Part shown: positions 23,858-35,231 of the stretch, piece by piece
Layout of the letters: each line of letters begins with the position of its first letter
How positions within the stretch are numbered: position 1 is the first letter of the stretch
DNA from: Neonectria sp. B-13
Lineage: Eukaryota > Ascomycota > Sordariomycetes > Hypocreales > Nectriaceae
Reading direction: 5' to 3'
Length of the DNA stretch: 64,000 bases
Assembly: GCA_002682825.1 (NCBI GenBank)
Contig: NOKP01000002.1
Coordinates: 4,756,309 to 4,820,308, forward strand
Made by a program: the position numbers and the translations under genes
Notes under the pieces: generated by a model
The model's database searches: none
The model's input: the letters and a program-made list of their open reading frames with translations, nothing else
What the model was told of the DNA's origin: nothing

Positions 23858-25163
23858 CTAATCGTCCATGAGGTCTGCAAGCTCGGCTTCCTCCTCCGCA
23901 GTCAGCAGGTTCTCCTCCTTGTCCTCCTCCTCCTCCTTCTTCGCACCGGCCTTGGAAGCCTCTTCAATCTTGACCACCACCTCATCCAGCTCCGACTTGC
24001 CTAGTGGCCACGTCCGGATTGTGCCATCAATGCCCACGCTGCAGACCTTGCGGCTGTTGCCCTCCGCGTCCCGTAGCATCACCAGGTCGGTGATCTCATC
24101 GTAGTGTCCGAACAGTGTGGCATATAACTTGCCTGACGAGCGATCCCACACCTTAACGTCCTCGTCCCGTCCAGCCGTAATCACCCACTGGTCCGTCAAG
24201 GCCACCGCTCGTACGTAGTCCCCGTGCTCGAAGGAGTCGTCTGCTATGAAATTCCGCGACCGCGCCAGACACTTTGCCGTGCCGTCGGCGCTGGCCGTCC
24301 ACAGATCTGCGTCGTCGCTCGTGTCGTCGTAGATGAGTCTGTAGACGCTCGTCTCGTGCTCCTGAACGGTGAGTCGCTCGGCTTCAGGCCTGTCGTGGAA
24401 CGACTCGGGCAGCTGCTCGTAGCCCTCGAGCGTGATCTTCCACCGGCGGATATTGGGGTCGCTGCTGGCGCTGGCAAGGACCACGGCATCGGCGGTGCTG
24501 AGCACGGGGTCGACGGCGAGGTGCTGGACGGCGAGCATGGTCGTCGACGTGTCCTGTAGCGTGTGAAGCCGACGGCCGGTCTCGGTGTCCCAGACGAGGA
24601 TCTTCTTGTCGGCACCGCCGCTGATGAGCACATCCTTGCCTGAGATGGTGGCGCAGACGACGGCCTTGACGAAGTCGGCGTGACCGCTGAACTTGCGTCC
24701 TGGCCGGGACGACTCGACGTCCCACGACCAGATGACCTTGTCCCATGAGCCAGCGAAGACGGTCTTGCCGTCCTTGCCCCCTATCGCGAGGCACGTCACT
24801 GGGGTTTTGGGGCCGCGGTAGGTGGTCTTTGGTTGGGCCAACTGAACAGCCCGGTCAGCCAGGATCAAAGTACAAGTCGCGTGAGAAGCTCATACCTCGA
24901 GGTTGACGCGGCGGACGAAGCCGGCCGACTCGGCGATGAAGACGGAGGTGAGCGGGGAGGCCGGGTCCGGGATCGCCGCGAGGATCTTGGACTTCATGAC
25001 CACAGGGTCGCCATTCTTGTTGCCGGCCTTGGCAGCCTTTCGCTGCTGCTGGGCCTGCGAAGCACTGAAGTTTCTTGGTCAGCTCTGTGTCTGGCCATGG
25101 GCTGTAGGCGGCGATGTCGACTCACTCAGTCTGGAAGAAGTGGTCTCGGTCTGAGGACTGCAT
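23858..25163 (-). CDS. WD40-repeat protein of unknown role
   Basis: Exons 25163-25126, 25064-24896 and 24841-23858; 396 residues. The joined N-terminus MQSSDRDHFFQTDASQAQQQ is followed by a basic stretch and then seven or so WD40-like blades. Recognisable repeat ends include VFAGSWDKVIWSWDVES, LISGGADKKILVWDTET, VITAGRDEDVKVWDRSSG and VCSVGIDGTIRTWPLG. The C-terminus is a strongly acidic Lys/Glu-rich tail. Such proteins act as interaction platforms; I cannot assign a complex. Introns are 61 and 54 nt. The gene is head-to-head with CTF4, the two start codons 444 bases apart. Start chosen as the first ATG of exon 1, 38 nt before a GTGAGT donor. Confidence 0.9.
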
Positions 25164-25606
25164 GACTGGAGCTTGAAGTGCTCTGCACTACGGAAGTGTA
25201 CTGTTGACGGGAAAAGGGAAGAGCTTGTTGGACCGAAGCACAGCTAAAGAGGAGTTCGCCGATTTATCTTGCTTGTTGAAATTTCAGACTTCGAGTAACT
25301 CTTGAATGTTTCACCTTCTGGCCTATTTATCTCCCAATGGTTAAAGAGTTGCCTGGCAGGCAGTCAGTATGCGTAAATCGCCTCAGGGGGGTCGTTTTTG
25401 GTGGAGCTGCTGCCGCTGCCACCGGCTGTCAATTAAAAAGAAATGGCGGGGTCCTTCGCGACTCTCGTTAAGTGCAAACGCGCTCTGGACGCGTCTCCCG
25501 TGGCTTTATGCTGGAACATCCCAATTCCACAAAACGCATCGCATCCACAGCAACGACCTCCCACCAAAGCAACATCCCCAAATGCTCCTCGAATCTTAGC
25601 CAGACG
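25164..25606. promoter_or_regulatory. Divergent promoter between the WD40 gene and CTF4
   Basis: A 443-bp region serves both genes. It contains one ACGCGT (MCB-type) hexamer at 25489-25494, 113 bases upstream of the CTF4 ATG, and an AACGCG just before it. In yeasts such sites bind MBF and drive G1/S transcription of replication genes, so the placement fits CTF4. One palindromic hexamer can occur by chance. Confidence 0.45.
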
Positions 25607-28271
25607 ATGGATTCGACTCTCGCCCCCCGCCCGTGGCCCCGTTCGGCCTTCACGCAGGGCACCACGCGCTGCGCCTACACGCCCGATGGCTCTCGCCTCG
25701 TCACCGTCGGCTCCAACAACACCATCCGCCTCTACACGACGGGCTCCGATGGCGAGCCCACCAATATCGACGACTGCCAGGAGCAGAACGTTGCCGTCGC
25801 CACCTCCGACCGCTTCTTCGTCGTCGGCTCCGAAGACTGCACCGTCAGCCTCTACTCGCTCGAGTCGGCCACCTTCGAGAAGTTCCTGCTGCGCACTACG
25901 ATGCCCGTGCGAGACGTGGCCCTGTCTCCCGACCACCAATGGTGTGCGGTTGCGAGCGACGAGATGACCGTCAAGTTGGTCAACACCAAGGACATAATGC
26001 AGGTGCGGCATTTGCGCGAGCACGGCCGACAGGTGCGCCATGTCAGCTTCGACCCCCTCGGCCGCCTCGTTGCACTGTCCGGCGTCGATGGCATCATCTA
26101 TGTATACTCGCTCACGGCCGAGGAGCCGGAGCTGATCCGCAAGGTGGACGGCGTCATCGGCGCTCTCGACCAGATGGACGATGCGACGGCGCGCGTGGCT
26201 TGGCACCCCGACGGACGAGCGTTTGCGGTGCCCACGCCCACCAAGGACATCCAGATCATCTCCAAGAACGACTGGGAGAAGCAGCGGTGCTTTGCCAATG
26301 GCCACCTGGCGGATATCACGGCGCTGGCGTGGTCGCCCAACGGCGCGATGCTGGCGTCGGCGAGCAAGGACGGCAAGCTGTTGGTCTGGGAGACCAAGAC
26401 GCAGAGCGTCATTGCCCGACACGACTACATGAACATCCTCGACCTTGCGTGGCACCCGTCCAAGAACATCCTGTCCTTCACCACGGCGGACGGAGAACTC
26501 TACATCTACCCGGACATCCTGACAGACCAGTACTCCCCGCTGCTGAAGCTGCCGACGCAACCGGCGCCCTTCATTCACGATCCTCGGGCCGAGATTTCTG
26601 GCAACGGCAGAGTCGCTCAGATCAACGGCCAGAAGCACCAGGATATTCCCTCTCGTCCGCGGCGAGACTCACTAGGAAGTCTTGACTCCTTCCTCCAGGA
26701 CGCTGACGGGTACGGAGAAGACGATTTCGTCGTAGACGACGATGGCGCCGGCTACGCTCTCGGCGGGGGTCAGAAGCGAGGCCGCGATGGCGAGGACTTG
26801 GTTGGCGAGCCCTCCAACAAGCGCCGTCACCTCCTTGAGCCCCAATATCACGACTCGTTCCAGCCCGGCTCGACCCCCTGGAGGGGCAACCGCAAGTACC
26901 TCTGCCTCAACCTCATCGGCTTCGTCTGGACCATCGACCAGGACTCGCACCACACCGTCACCGTCGAGTTCTACGACCACGAGTTTAACCGCGACTTCCA
27001 CTTCACCGACACCTTCCTCTACGACAAGGCCTGCCTCACCGAACACGGCACTCTCTTCTCCAGCCCGCCTAAGGACGACGTCCCGGCCACAATCTTCTAC
27101 CGCCCGCACGAGACATGGACGCAGCGTTCCGACTGGCGCACCGAACTGCCCCGCGGCGAGGCCGTCACAGCCATGTCTCTGAGCGAATCCTTCATCACCG
27201 TCACCACGAGCGCAAACTACGTGCGCGTCTTCACCCGCTTCGGCATGCCCTACCGCGTCTATCGGCCCAAGAGTACGCCAACCGTGACGTGCGCCAGCTG
27301 GAGGGACTACGTCCTGACGATTGGCAACGGGCCGGTTGGTCCAGACGGCAACACTCGTCTCCAGTATACCATTGAGAACGTCAAGCGGGACGAGATTTGC
27401 CAAAACGAGGACACAGTAGCGTTACCCGGCGGCGCAACCCTCAAAAGTGTCTTCTTCTCAGACAACGGTGTAAGTCAACGCACACACCGCCTTCAAACGA
27501 ACTCGAGAAAATACGGTGACTAACTTTGCCTCACAGGATCCTTGCATATATGATTCCACGGGCACGCTTCTTACACTGCTTCACTGGCGGCAGCCCTCAC
27601 GAGCATGCTGGGTGCCGCTGCTCGACACCAAGCTGCTCCCGCGTCTAGCCTCGGGCCGCAAAAACGAGCACTACTTCCCCATCGCCGTGGCGGACAACAA
27701 GTTCCACTGCATCATCCTCAAGGGTGGCGACCAATACCCCTATTTCCCCCGTCCTCTCCTCTCCGAATTTGACTTTTCCGTACCCCTGACATCAGGGCCC
27801 AAGGAGAAGAAGAAGAAGAAGGCTAGGGAAGCTATTGACGACGAACTCATCGTCGAAGGGGACGACGCAGAGAAGGAGGGGGATAAGGATGATGACGACG
27901 ACGACGAAGAGGACGAAGACACCGAGTCGCGGAAGCTGGAGCAACAGTTCCTGCTCCGCGGCTTACAGGTAGCCCAGCTGCGCGACCTAGTCGACGCAAC
28001 TTCTGGCAGTCACACCCAGCGCTCACTCCTCTCACGGCTGGAGCTGGAGATTGACAAGACGCTGCTGCAGCTGCTGGCCGTCGAGTGCCGCGAAGGCGAG
28101 GAACGCGGAATGCGCGCGCTCGAGATGGTGGAGCTGATGCGCGACCGCACCGGCAGGATGGTCGAGGCCGCCGGTAAAGTGGCCGAGCGATATGGACGGA
28201 CCATCCTAGGCGAAAAGATTCGGGAGCTAGGAGAGAAGCGGGTCAACGGGATGGATGATGATGACTTCTAA
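25607..28271 (+). CDS. CTF4: Replisome adaptor Ctf4/Mcl1/AND-1
   Basis: Trimeric hub linking the CMG helicase to DNA polymerase alpha and to cohesion factors at replication forks. Exons 25607-27469 and 27537-28271 (67-nt intron, GTAAGT donor, GACTAAC branch site); 865 residues. An N-terminal WD40 propeller spans about 1-330 (CAYTPDGSRLVTVGSNNTI; VWETKTQSVIARHDYMNILD). A disordered acidic linker has a Lys/Arg motif (SNKRRH). The SepB/Mcl1 middle domain starts about 435 (YLCLNLIGFVWTIDQDSHHT) and is followed by a helical C-terminal part. A long Asp/Glu run lies near residues 720-745. No HMG box is seen, as usual for fungi. Another in-frame ATG at 25508 would add 33 residues, but the family N-terminus fits the ATG at 25607. 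Confidence 0.95.
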
Positions 28272-31200
28272 GTGGGCGTTCATGGACGGCGTCTTAGGAA
28301 CGAGAACGGGAATGTTGAGCTTTCTGGATTAATTATGTCCCCCCGGGTATTGATAGCATGGGAGGGAGTCTTGCAGTGCTGGTATTATGAACATGCCCTG
28401 ATATTGGAAGCATGGCGACAACGATTTGTATTTCTTTTTGCATCCCGGTTCATCAAGTCTCACGGATTCAATACTCCGGTGGCATCCCAGAAACTCCTCG
28501 AGCTATCGATAAGATGCTCTTACTTGATCTTGGTAACTATTTCCGGTGTGCAACCGGGAAGTGGGAGAGCTTGTATGAACAAGCAGTCCAACTAGTCGCA
28601 CTTAGCTCAAGGATTAGTCCGCCTAGTCAACAGAAATCGAATCTTGGAGGATCTCGAACGAAGCCACCTTGATGAAAAGGTGTCCGAGTGTTCTGTATTC
28701 TCAACGACCTCGGACTTTACGCTACCTGTTGGCCTCACCTTTCAGTCCACTCTTTGTGGACCTGTATTGCACATCTAGGTAAAATGGTAAGAAGAACCTT
28801 TGTTGGTTTCACAAGGAATGAGAGGATGGTGAAGAAAACCAAAAGAATACCTGGTTTAAGGAAGTATAGGCGTATGATGATGAAACCGGGGACTAGGGCT
28901 ACTGTCCAAACCCGACACGTTGGAGATCTCGCATAAAGTGACGGGAAGATCTGATGTGGCCCAGGAAAGTAACTCTCCTTTTCGGGACAGGTTTTCTTTT
29001 GGGGGATTTGGCGGAGGGACGTGGCTAGCAGGGGATGAGGGAGAGATGAGACCTGAAACTTGGGGTTGCATGTCGGGCGAGGAGTGAGATGCGCTGGGCC
29101 ACGGGTACAACATGTTTGATGAAAGAACAGGAGGGTGTATCGGGTATCTGTACGAGAAACTGTAACGTCAAGAGAGCAATGAGTACGCCAGGATGAAGCA
29201 CGGTCAGTGGCTGGCATGGTGGCATGCTTCCCCTGTGGCAGAGGTTGCGAGCGAAGCTGACCACCACAAGCGAGTCCTGGATGATAGATTAGCCATGTCG
29301 AGGGTGGGCTGCAGCCGAAAGATGATCGAAAGCAAGGGGTTGCTAAGCCAATCGGTTCGTGTCTTAAGCAATTCTTGGCCGGCCTGATAGAGAAGCTGGT
29401 AAGAGATCCTAGAAGGGCTGAAGATTGCGTTCAGTGTTATACGTACCGTACATTGTTGTGTGAGTGACTTAGAAAGACGTACAGAGAGTGTGCGCAAAAC
29501 GTGCCGTCAGTCGCTCAGTGGACACGCACATTCGTTGAAGCTCGAGTAAAGGGACGATGAACGGATAATCTTCGTATCTGGAGGGCGTGTTATCTCCATC
29601 CATTATTCCCCGGGCGCATAACGTGGCCCGCATGATCATCAAACGAAGTGTCGGCCCGAGGCTCCGGAACAAGTCCCGCTGGCTTGCAGTTCTAATGATG
29701 GCTGGCTGATCATTTCTGTGGCGGTTTGGCGTCAAAACTTTAACCTTGGGAATCTCGCCGAAGCAATGGCCCAGACAGAGTAAAGCGACAAGTTTGTGAG
29801 GGTATGTACATGAGTTCTTTTTGATACACATAGAAAATGACGGGGATCTTGCGTAATTGCCGTTGGAACTTGCCTTACCACCATCACCGAGCCATGGTTT
29901 TCGTAGCAGGGTGATGCTGGTTATCGCATGGGCAGCTTGACAACTCCTGAACCGAGCGACAAATCCGACCGCGTGGTCGGGAGCATTCCAATCTCTACCT
30001 ACCAGACAGGTCGAGGGTGCGTGCTCTGGTTGGTCGGCCGGGGAGATGCATCTCATTTACCGGGGGGTCATCTTTCATGCATGTTGGGCCGAAGTCTCGT
30101 TCACTCGCATGGATGAAGCAGCTGATGGATAACTGGGTCCTCAGGAGTTCAGCTCTCATCAGACCCTGAAGCGACGGCCAAATGTGCAGAAGCACCTGAA
30201 AGGCACGGCCCCCGTACCAGGAGAATAAGCTGAGGATGACGACAGCCGGATACAGTCAGTATCTTTCGTCCGTAGCACAGAGACAGACAGCCCTGCTACA
30301 GGGCGGTCCCCCCCCCCGGGGATCAACGACGGACGTGCCCGGCGTAATCCCGCCCGTCCGCTCGCCCGCCCGTCAAGGCTGAACCCGTCGCTGTCGCCGG
30401 AGCTAGGACTAGGACAATGAATTGGGACGACTAGGAAAGCCAGACAACGCCTTTGGGGCTTTCATGGGCAAAACTCTGTTGTTTCTAGATCAATCCCAGT
30501 CATGGTTAGTTGAGCAGTAAATAAGATATCATGGGTACTGGCGCCTCTTAGCGTCAGTTGAACCAACAGTCTCTGGCCATGGCATTTGTTGTGAGACTTG
30601 AGGAGGTATTCGGGACGACAAATATGGATGGCGCACCGTAGATAACTGGGCGCGGTGGTATGTCTTCAGTCGAGAACCGTACAGTATGTGCATCTTAACA
30701 TTAAGCCCTCTGGTTTCAGCTCCATGTCTTGAGGGAACATCGAATCGGGCCCGTCGAAAAACAACAACGGTGTAAGCTTACCGCTGCGTCATGCTAATAA
30801 ATCGTCACATAGCTCTTGACGAACACTGTCACTATCAAGCCAAGAACCTCACAGTACCGATGGGTACGGGCGTGCAAGCACGCACACCACAACACGCATG
30901 GCCGGCCAGTCAAGCCGGACGCAGCCAACGAAGTCTGGGTTCCACGGCGGTGGCGAACGGTTGGTTCCTGGGCCGTTGACATGTGCGATATGTTGCGAAA
31001 CGAGACAAGGTGTGTCTGCGACTCTTGTGTGCTTAGATCCCTTCGACCTAGGTTCGTTCCAAGGGTCAGATACCCTGGCTGCAGCCACAGAGCCCGATAG
31101 TCATGGCGGGCGGCACGCTATCGTCTTGGTCGGCCGGGCTGGGAAGATGGGATCCAGATTGCACGCACGACCACCGTCAAGTGGCTGGCGGATCTCCAGC

Positions 31201-32610
31201 ACCAGGCGAAGCCACCATGCAGCGGCTTCTCTGCCCCCTGGCCCGGAAGACAGGGTCTCAAGACACGCTGTCAAACTTCCATGCGGCTTGTTTTCGAGCG
31301 TCCATAGACGGAACTGTCAGGCAGGCGCAAGCGGAGGGGGGCACTCGGGCTAGAATGTTGGGAGGGGGCGAGTCTGGTTGTTGGAGAAATTGTCTCGTGT
31401 GGACATGAGTGAGACATGGCCAATACCGTACGTGGGCTTAGGACGCCAATGGAGAGGTGTTGTGAGGGAGAAAGAAACGAAACGAACTGTTGGAAGAGTC
31501 TAGAGAAGCAACGAGCGAATGAACGAACGGGGTTTGGCGTTGGGCACGTAGCAGCCGGGTAAGAAGAAGCGTTGAGCACGGGGCAGGTCGGTATGGAGCC
31601 AGGAGGACTGAGAAATGGAGCAGGTAGCACAAAGCGCGCTTGTGGGTTTGCAGCACCGTAGCACGGAACATTGAAGATGGAGATGGCGATGGGGATGGAG
31701 ATTGATGATGGAGAACGGGGGCATCGGTGGTGGGCACGGGCTTTCCTTCCCTCACTAAGGGACCCGGGAAAGGGAAGGCGTACCTGCCTAGCTAGGCAAG
31801 TAACACAGCCTATGGGAGGGAGGGCATGACAGCACCCGTTGTGTTGCCTGAGGTTGTGGTTTCCATTTCAAGGTTGCATTGGGGATCTACATGAAGATGC
31901 TCAACCGGGAGCAGACAATGACAAGACTCATGACCTACCTTGCAATTTGCACCGTTTGCACCGTAGCCTAGACCTCTTTTTCACCTGTTCGTTCGATCCT
32001 ATTTGCGACCCTGGCATCTGGCCTGGGGAAGGGGAAGCAGGTCCGAGCAGGGCCTGTTCACGTAGCAGCGGCGTGGAGGTCGATTTCCAGATCCGCCCAT
32101 CCATAATCCATAGCGTCGTGTCCCTTCAGCCCACTCCCCCGTCGATTCGCATCCCGGGCGATTCCCACCTCTTGATCCAAGCCCGCTAATGATCGAAGGG
32201 CTGCTGCGACGGTAGCTGACTTGGTATTGCAAAGCAGGAAGCCTACTTCGTCTTCGCACAAGTTACCGACACAAGTTACAAGTTACAAGTTGAAAACTGA
32301 GCACGGCCGAACTGCGATCGCGGCCCTAGGGCGCTCGGGCACGGGCTTGACAGGGTCGCCTTCATTACCCATTACCCATTGCCGTCGCCGTCTCTTGTCC
32401 GTCTCCCGCCCGCCGTCTCCCGTCGTCTTGTGAAGCTCCTGTTAGTTCGTGTCCGTGTCCCGTCAAAGAGGTGGTCAGCAACCGGGCCTCAGAGTCGGCC
32501 GCCTGTCAATAGAGGGGAGTAGACGAACCAGGTGCCAAGTACAGTGCCAAGCACGAATACTCCGTATTTCGTACCTTACTTACGCATGGAAGAATTCTCT
32601 TTAGTTGCCT

Positions 32611-32639
32611 CCCATCCATCCATCCATCCCATCCATCCC
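32611..32639 (+). repeat. CCAT simple repeat
   Basis: An interrupted run of CCAT/CCCAT units within the gene-free region upstream of SFL1. Confidence 0.7.
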
Positions 32640-34264
32640 GTCAGTACATGCCGAACCACCGCTCCCTCCCCCACCTAGAAACCTTCCAGACCCGCTAGAG
32701 TTTCAGTGGCGGACAGAGGTTTTTTCTTGGCCCAACAGAGGAGGTTCCATCACACGTAGTGGAGGATGCCAGCGCGCCTTTCTGCCCGCTGGAGCCATGT
32801 CCACTCCAGCCACGAAACCCCACGACACCCACCAGCATAAGAATTCCATGGTCTCGGCCTCCACTAGATATTCGTTGTAATCGTCGTGGTACGAGAGTTG
32901 GGGGATATTGCTCGGTGCAATGCTTGCTTGCTCGGCGCCATCGATCATCCCCCAACAAGCCCCCCCAGACAGTCCCCCGAAGACTTACCGGGCTGCGCGC
33001 CACACGCCACCTGCTGACCACGGGGGTTCTCTTGGGGGTTCTTTGGGGGAAGGATTTTGCCTCGCGGCGTTTCTAGAATCTTGATGGGCCGTGGCCCTTG
33101 AAAATCCATCCAGCGCAAGGCGCCGAAAGAAGCAGTCAAGGCATGGCAGGGGTTTATTGAGGCTTGAAAGGATTTCCCCCTTGTTATTTTCACTAGGCTC
33201 TTCGTCCGTAGTACTTCTTTGTTTCTAAAGCCTCTCATTGTATGCTCTAGCCCTTGGCGTGTACTGCCGTTCCCCTAGGTGATGTTATGACGATGCCTGA
33301 ACTGTCCTCGAACTACCGAGTAACTAGAAATCCCGTAGCCTACTGCCTTCTGCCGTCTTCCGTTATCTTCCATCTTCTTAGAGCGAGCCTCATCCACTGG
33401 CCCGTATGACCTTTGAGCCGCCGTGCCATATCCCAAAGGCATGGCGCGTACAGCCAGTACCTAGTAGTGACAGTACAGTAGTGACGAGAGCAAATGTCGT
33501 CTCCACCACACCCGCAACCAGTCACCTTCTGCTCATTTGTACGTAAGTACCTACAGAGGCCCGTCACCTACCGATGGGTTGCGTCTTTGGGGCGTTGTCT
33601 GGCTTGCAGCGGGTTCCATTTGTCGGGTGCAGTTGTCGCGTGTAGTTGGTGCAGTTGGTGCCCGGGCAGTTTGGCCTGTTGCTGCTGTGCAGAACTACCC
33701 ACGTTCGTGCAGTAGGGTGCGGGTGCAACAGTGGGTTCAGTTAGTGGGTAGTGTGTGTGGATGTGGGCTTTGGCGCCGCCATGCGCGGGCTTGATATCAC
33801 AGTTCTCTGTATTCGTACGTTAGTAGACTGGCTGTGCCGCTGGAGTTGGAGGCTGGAGGCTGGAGCTGTCGCCGGAAGCTCAGTGTTGCTGCTTCTGTCA
33901 CTGTTGGCATCTTTCCTCGTTCGGACCAACGACGTCTCGTTCTTCTTTCCGTCCTTCTTCCTTCCTTCCCTCCACCATCCTTCCATTCTTCCATTTCTTC
34001 CATTTTCCGCGCTCGCTCATGGTCCTCCTCTGCCTCGTCCACCCATCCTACGTATCGCATCGCCATTTCCGTTCCAGCATACAACACCATTTGAGATAAC
34101 TCTCGCCTGTTTTACAGAGTGAAGAAGTCGCCAAGCCAAATCCAGGCTTTTCTGACTCTCGGGGCTTACTCCGTTTTTGTCCCTGTCTCTGTATCCGCCT
34201 CTGTCCTGGTCTCAGTCTCAGCCTGGGCATCTGTTTCCCTCGTGTGTCTTGTGTCGTGTGTCTT

Positions 34265-34288
34265 GCGCACTCGCGCACTCGCGCACTC
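34265..34288 (+). repeat. Three tandem copies of GCGCACTC
   Basis: Three perfect 8-bp copies continue into degenerate TCACACTCGCACAC copies. They lie in the pyrimidine-rich stretch about 950 bases before the SFL1 start codon. Confidence 0.75.
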
Positions 34289-35231
34289 TCACACTCGCAC
34301 ACTATCACACCTTCACCCCATCCACGAAGACTTGCCCCGTCTCGCACGCCCGCTTGAGGTGTAGGTTGGCGGCACCCACCCACTCTTCTTCCCGTCGGTT
34401 TCCGGGCTCTCTCCTCCCCGCCCGTTCCTTTCCAGCTTCCCAGCTTCCACTTCCATCAGATTTCAACCAACCCGCCGAGAGTCGCCTCGCCTCGCCTCAT
34501 CTCACCTCACCTTACATCACCTCGCGAGCAGCAATCTTCGCCATCGTGCACGCATCCACCGTCGCTGTCGCAATCGCACCCTCGCCTTTGAGCACCTCTT
34601 TGTCCCCTCTGGCTGCTGTCGCCGATCGCCTCCGCTGCCGCATCACGCGCACCCAGAAGCTTGTGACGGATTTCAACTTGCCCGCCTTCTAGAAGCTTGA
34701 GTCCCGAGCCCCCTATGCGAGGCTGATCGCAGAACCACCCGAGCCAGGGTGCACACTTATCATCCCGAATTACGGACTTCGAACTACGCAGCCGTCCATC
34801 AACCACTCCATATTATCCTCGACGATCCCTTTCGTGTCTATCCGACCATCGCGTCCCGACTCTCGTCTATCCACCTACCCGTCCTTTAGCGACCCGCTGC
34901 CTGCACTTGGACACAAGGTAGGTTCCCTACTCCGCATCGCACTACACCCGGCATCGCATCCACGGCCGCATCCGCATCCGCTCCCGCATCACTGTCGCGC
35001 CCACCGCGCCCGATCCTCTATCCTCTATCCCGGTCCTCCCTCCTCCTCCCGGCCATCGCCTTCACGCTTTAGCCGCCGCGCATGCCCTCACCCTAGTCCC
35101 CACTGGCGCTCCATCCTTCGTCCGCATCCTATCTTCTTCCCCTCCTTCACACTACTCTTCCGCCTCCTACCTGCTGCTCCTGTTGCCGACTCTCGCCGTC
35201 CTGTCCTGGCCGTGCTCCCCGACTGACCACC

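Larger units (their letters stand above)
28272..35231. other. Intergenic region, no supported gene (7 kb)
   Basis: The largest gap of the window, between the end of CTF4 and the start of SFL1 on the same strand. Open frames on both strands lack conserved motifs. A 10-base C run lies at 30308-30317. From about 33,900 to 35,231 the plus strand is strongly C/T-rich, as in a long leader of SFL1. Simple repeats lie at 32611-32639 and 34265-34288. The gap could hold a non-coding RNA or unrecognised short exons; nothing in it can be supported. Confidence 0.55.

Noticed and set aside
25508..25606. Upstream in-frame ATG adding 33 residues to CTF4
   Set aside because: The added segment matches no Ctf4 N-terminus and overlaps the likely promoter; the ATG at 25607 starts right before the conserved WD40 part.
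29469..30056. 195-codon minus-strand open frame in the gap upstream of SFL1
   Set aside because: No recognisable domain, no conserved-looking hydrophobic pattern, and no splice partners.
22371..30783. Palindrome GTAAGCTTAC seen near 22375, with a nine-base match near 30774, considered as possible element ends
   Set aside because: The flanks are unrelated, no target-site duplication is seen, and the interval between contains conserved genes.
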